Part shown: positions 62,495 through 64,000 of the stretch, in pieces | Numbering within the stretch: position 1 is the stretch's first letter | Layout: each line of letters opens with the position of its first letter | Assembly: GCF_019134595.1 (NCBI RefSeq) | Contig: NZ_CP077770.1 | Span: 2,128,001 to 2,192,000 of the forward strand | DNA length: 64,000 nt | Source of the DNA: Pseudoalteromonas shioyasakiensis | GTDB taxonomy: Bacteria; Pseudomonadota; Gammaproteobacteria; Enterobacterales; Alteromonadaceae | Direction: 5' to 3' | Notes under the pieces: model-generated | The model's input: only the letters and a program-made list of their open reading frames with translations | What the model was told of the DNA's origin: nothing | Databases searched by the model: none | Position numbers and translations under genes: made by a program

Positions 62495-62731
62495 TTATAA
62501 AGAACCTGCAGCAAAACCAATTACAGCACCAATAGCAGTGCCCCAGCCTGGCATTATCTGTGTGCCAATCATTGCACCGGTAGCCGTGCCACTCATTTGC
62601 GAATTTTTTTGCGCCTGATCAGCTTGGTCATTTGCTATTTCTCGGTTTTGCTCCATATCTGAGAGCGTTTTGAGTGACTGAGTCGATTTGGCCTTAGTGC
62701 TTTGGCCTGCGTTCATAATTGAATAAGACAT
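62495..62731 (-). CDS. Small glycine-zipper phage protein
   Basis: A 78-residue protein. A polar helical N-terminus (residues 1-45) precedes a glycine-rich hydrophobic tail (GTATGAMIGTQIMPGWGTAIG, with small residues every fourth position), which could insert into membrane or pack in an internal core. Its ATG overlaps the stop of the preceding gene by 1 bp (TAATG). Confidence 0.7.
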   Translation of the reverse strand: MSYSIMNAGQSTKAKSTQSLKTLSDMEQNREIANDQADQAQKNSQMSGTATGAMIGTQIMPGWGTAIGAVIGFAAGSL

Positions 62732-63180
62732 TAGACGTTTCCTATATCAGCAAGCGTGCTTGTAGCACCACCTTGACCGGTTAGTATTTTGTTTTGCAGA
62801 TCATCAACTGAACTGCGTGTTTCATTATTCACAGATGCCGTTGTGAGGCTTTTGAGCAGGTTGTTATTGTTATTATCTTGCTTGCTGTTTGCAGCGTTAA
62901 CACCAAAGCGTGCTAGCTGCCGATCCTCGCTTCCTTTAGCAATCTTGAAGTTGCTATCAATGTTCTGCTGATTTCTTTCAAGCTGTTCTGTTAATAGCGA
63001 ATCATCCGTTGCTAACGAAAATAATTTTTCTTGCACAGGAAGGTAGCGCTTTTTGTAATCTTCGAATTGTTGGCGAGTTAAATCTGCTAACGCATCTTGA
63101 TAGCGTCCTGTTCGAATTTGGCCTGAATCAACTGAATAAAGATCAAATGGGTCATCTGTTGCTGCTGGTGTATCTGCCAT
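62731..63180 (-). CDS. Phage structural protein of unknown function
   Basis: A 149-residue soluble protein, Gln/Asn/Asp-rich, with a central helix (LADLTRQQFEDYKKRYLPVQEKLF, here split by Gln-rich turns) and a run of Asn near 103-107. No family recognised. It is in the minus-strand virion block, 11 bp after the 218-residue gene. Confidence 0.7.
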   Translation of the reverse strand: MADTPAATDDPFDLYSVDSGQIRTGRYQDALADLTRQQFEDYKKRYLPVQEKLFSLATDDSLLTEQLERNQQNIDSNFKIAKGSEDRQLARFGVNAANSKQDNNNNNLLKSLTTASVNNETRSSVDDLQNKILTGQGGATSTLADIGNV

Positions 63181-63191
63181 GGTGTTATCTC

Positions 63192-63848
63192 CTAAGTTGT
63201 TCTTGTTGCGTTGATATTGCTATCGTCGAGCAAGCTACTGTTATTCGTTGCGTTATAGGTGATTGTGTTGGCATTGTTTGCATTTACAGCGGGCTGATTC
63301 TTGTAATAACTAGCCCCTGCACCTGCAATCGCACCAGTAGCGCCAAGTAAGTTTTCACTTTGCTGTTGTGAGATGTTTGCATCATTGAAGGCTTTACGCT
63401 GTGAGCTTTGTGCAATGTCCGTTAGAGTAGCCGTTGCTTCTTGAGATTGACCTTGGCCCATTGCCATTACATTGCTCATTTTGTCTATATAGCGTTCTTG
63501 GCCTGCTACCTGTGAACGTGCTGTAGTGTCACTTGATACAACTGATTGCTTGTCACTTAAGTCGCTTAACGTGCCTTTAAATTTGCCTGAATTTGGATTC
63601 ACTCCACTCGCCGCTAAATTTGTGGCAGTGTTTGTCCTTGCACTAGTGAATGCTTTTTGACTGCCAAGGTTTGCACTTTCAGCAATGTCTGAATAAACAG
63701 TGTCATCGTTCGCTTCTTTAGCGTCATCAATCACCATGTTTTCAAATGGGACTATGCTATCTTGGTAATAGGCCCACTCTTCTGCATAGACTTTTGCGAG
63801 TTCTTTCTCGTACTCAGTCTCTTTAATATCCCCGCCTGATTTACTCAT
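63192..63848 (-). CDS. Phage internal virion-like protein
   Basis: A 218-residue protein starting MSKSGGDIKETEYEKELAKVY. It has an acidic helical N-terminus, a Ser/Thr/Asn-rich middle, and an Ala/Gly segment near 165-180 (LLGATGAIAGAGASYY) that resembles the membrane-seeking part of small ejection proteins. The ATG overlaps the upstream stop (ATGA). No enzymatic motif. Confidence 0.7.
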   Translation of the reverse strand: MSKSGGDIKETEYEKELAKVYAEEWAYYQDSIVPFENMVIDDAKEANDDTVYSDIAESANLGSQKAFTSARTNTATNLAASGVNPNSGKFKGTLSDLSDKQSVVSSDTTARSQVAGQERYIDKMSNVMAMGQGQSQEATATLTDIAQSSQRKAFNDANISQQQSENLLGATGAIAGAGASYYKNQPAVNANNANTITYNATNNSSLLDDSNINATRTT

Positions 63849-64000
63849 GCTTTACAAACCTCTAAAAAATGCCGCCAGACAACTAAACCATCACGCACAC
63901 AAAATCGCCGCCAACCATAAGCCGGTGCAACTTTATTAAAACCTTTGCGTGCTGTTGAAAACTCTATGAAGGATGCCCGGCCACATTTGGCAAGGCGAAT
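63845..64000 (-). CDS. Phage protein, 5' part beyond window
   Basis: The last 51 residues of an open frame (ending WRHFLEVCKA) run to the window edge on the minus strand and overlap the next start by 4 bp (ATGA), typical of a phage gene string. The segment is basic and aromatic (FSTARKGFNKVAPAYGWRRF). Family not recognised; the N-terminal part is missing. Confidence 0.7.
   Translation of the reverse strand: MRLAKCGRASFIEFSTARKGFNKVAPAYGWRRFCVRDGLVVWRHFLEVCKA

Noticed and set aside
49302..64000. Integrase, repressor or lysis genes of the prophage
   Set aside because: None can be recognised in this part; they are presumably beyond 64,000.

Overview
The window looks like a chromosome segment of a marine gammaproteobacterium of the Alteromonadales, most probably Pseudoalteromonas or a close relative. 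The evidence is the AT-rich base composition, the conserved blocks ruvC-ruvA-ruvB / tolQRAB-pal-cpoB / tRNA-Lys / nadA, recC-recB-recD and tesA/ybbA/ybbP, and the mix of TonB receptors, exported peptidases and DUF families usual for that order. The assignment comes from reading proteins, not from a database search.

Layout. 1-5,310: ttcA (cut by the window edge), small exported proteins, a Coq7-like hydroxylase, a PPK2 polyphosphate kinase with a Lys/Ala-rich partner, and a Bax-like glucosaminidase pair. 5,525-16,716: housekeeping and accessory metabolism (dGTPase, DUF481 outer-membrane protein, prolyl oligopeptidase, branched-chain aminotransferase, SDR, Mpo1-like protein, Crp/Fnr regulator, M20 amidohydrolase, TRIC-type channel, GNAT). 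16,703-25,690: a tight recCBD operon. 25,818-30,418: a TonB-dependent receptor followed by two exported phosphoesterases, a probable phosphate-ester scavenging set. 30,631-34,737: an Old Yellow Enzyme with a divergent TetR regulator, two matching palindromic operators and a MITE-like insertion between them, then DUF2750, an AraC regulator and a divergent carboxymuconolactone-decarboxylase-like gene. 34,748-37,234: tRNA-Ser, nadA and a tandem array of eight tRNA-Lys genes with a GC-rich (stringent-type) promoter. 37,322-42,095: the Tol-Pal operon. 42,096-42,993: a gene-free gap holding a strong candidate small RNA. 42,994-49,119: ruvCAB, the ybbA/ybbP ABC exporter and tesA.

49,225-64,000 is an integrated element. 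It begins at the 3' end of a tRNA-Pro(GGG) gene, next to three 11-bp-phased direct repeats that look like integrase arm sites. The host-proximal end carries cargo: two small proteins, an exported HNH nuclease, an ankyrin lipoprotein and a GAF-GGDEF diguanylate cyclase. Then comes a minus-strand virion module of a podovirus-like prophage: several small internal proteins, a 431-residue coiled-coil protein and a giant 2,477-residue polyvalent protein with a ParB-like motif, two zincin-like HExxH motifs and LPD-type domains, probably injected with the DNA. No integrase lies in the window; the element continues past 64,000.

The most interesting unexplained items are the ruvB-tolQ small RNA candidate, the giant polyvalent ejection protein, the attL-proximal cargo (exported nuclease, ankyrin lipoprotein, c-di-GMP synthase), and the conserved hairpins that sequester the CCA ends in the tRNA-Lys array.
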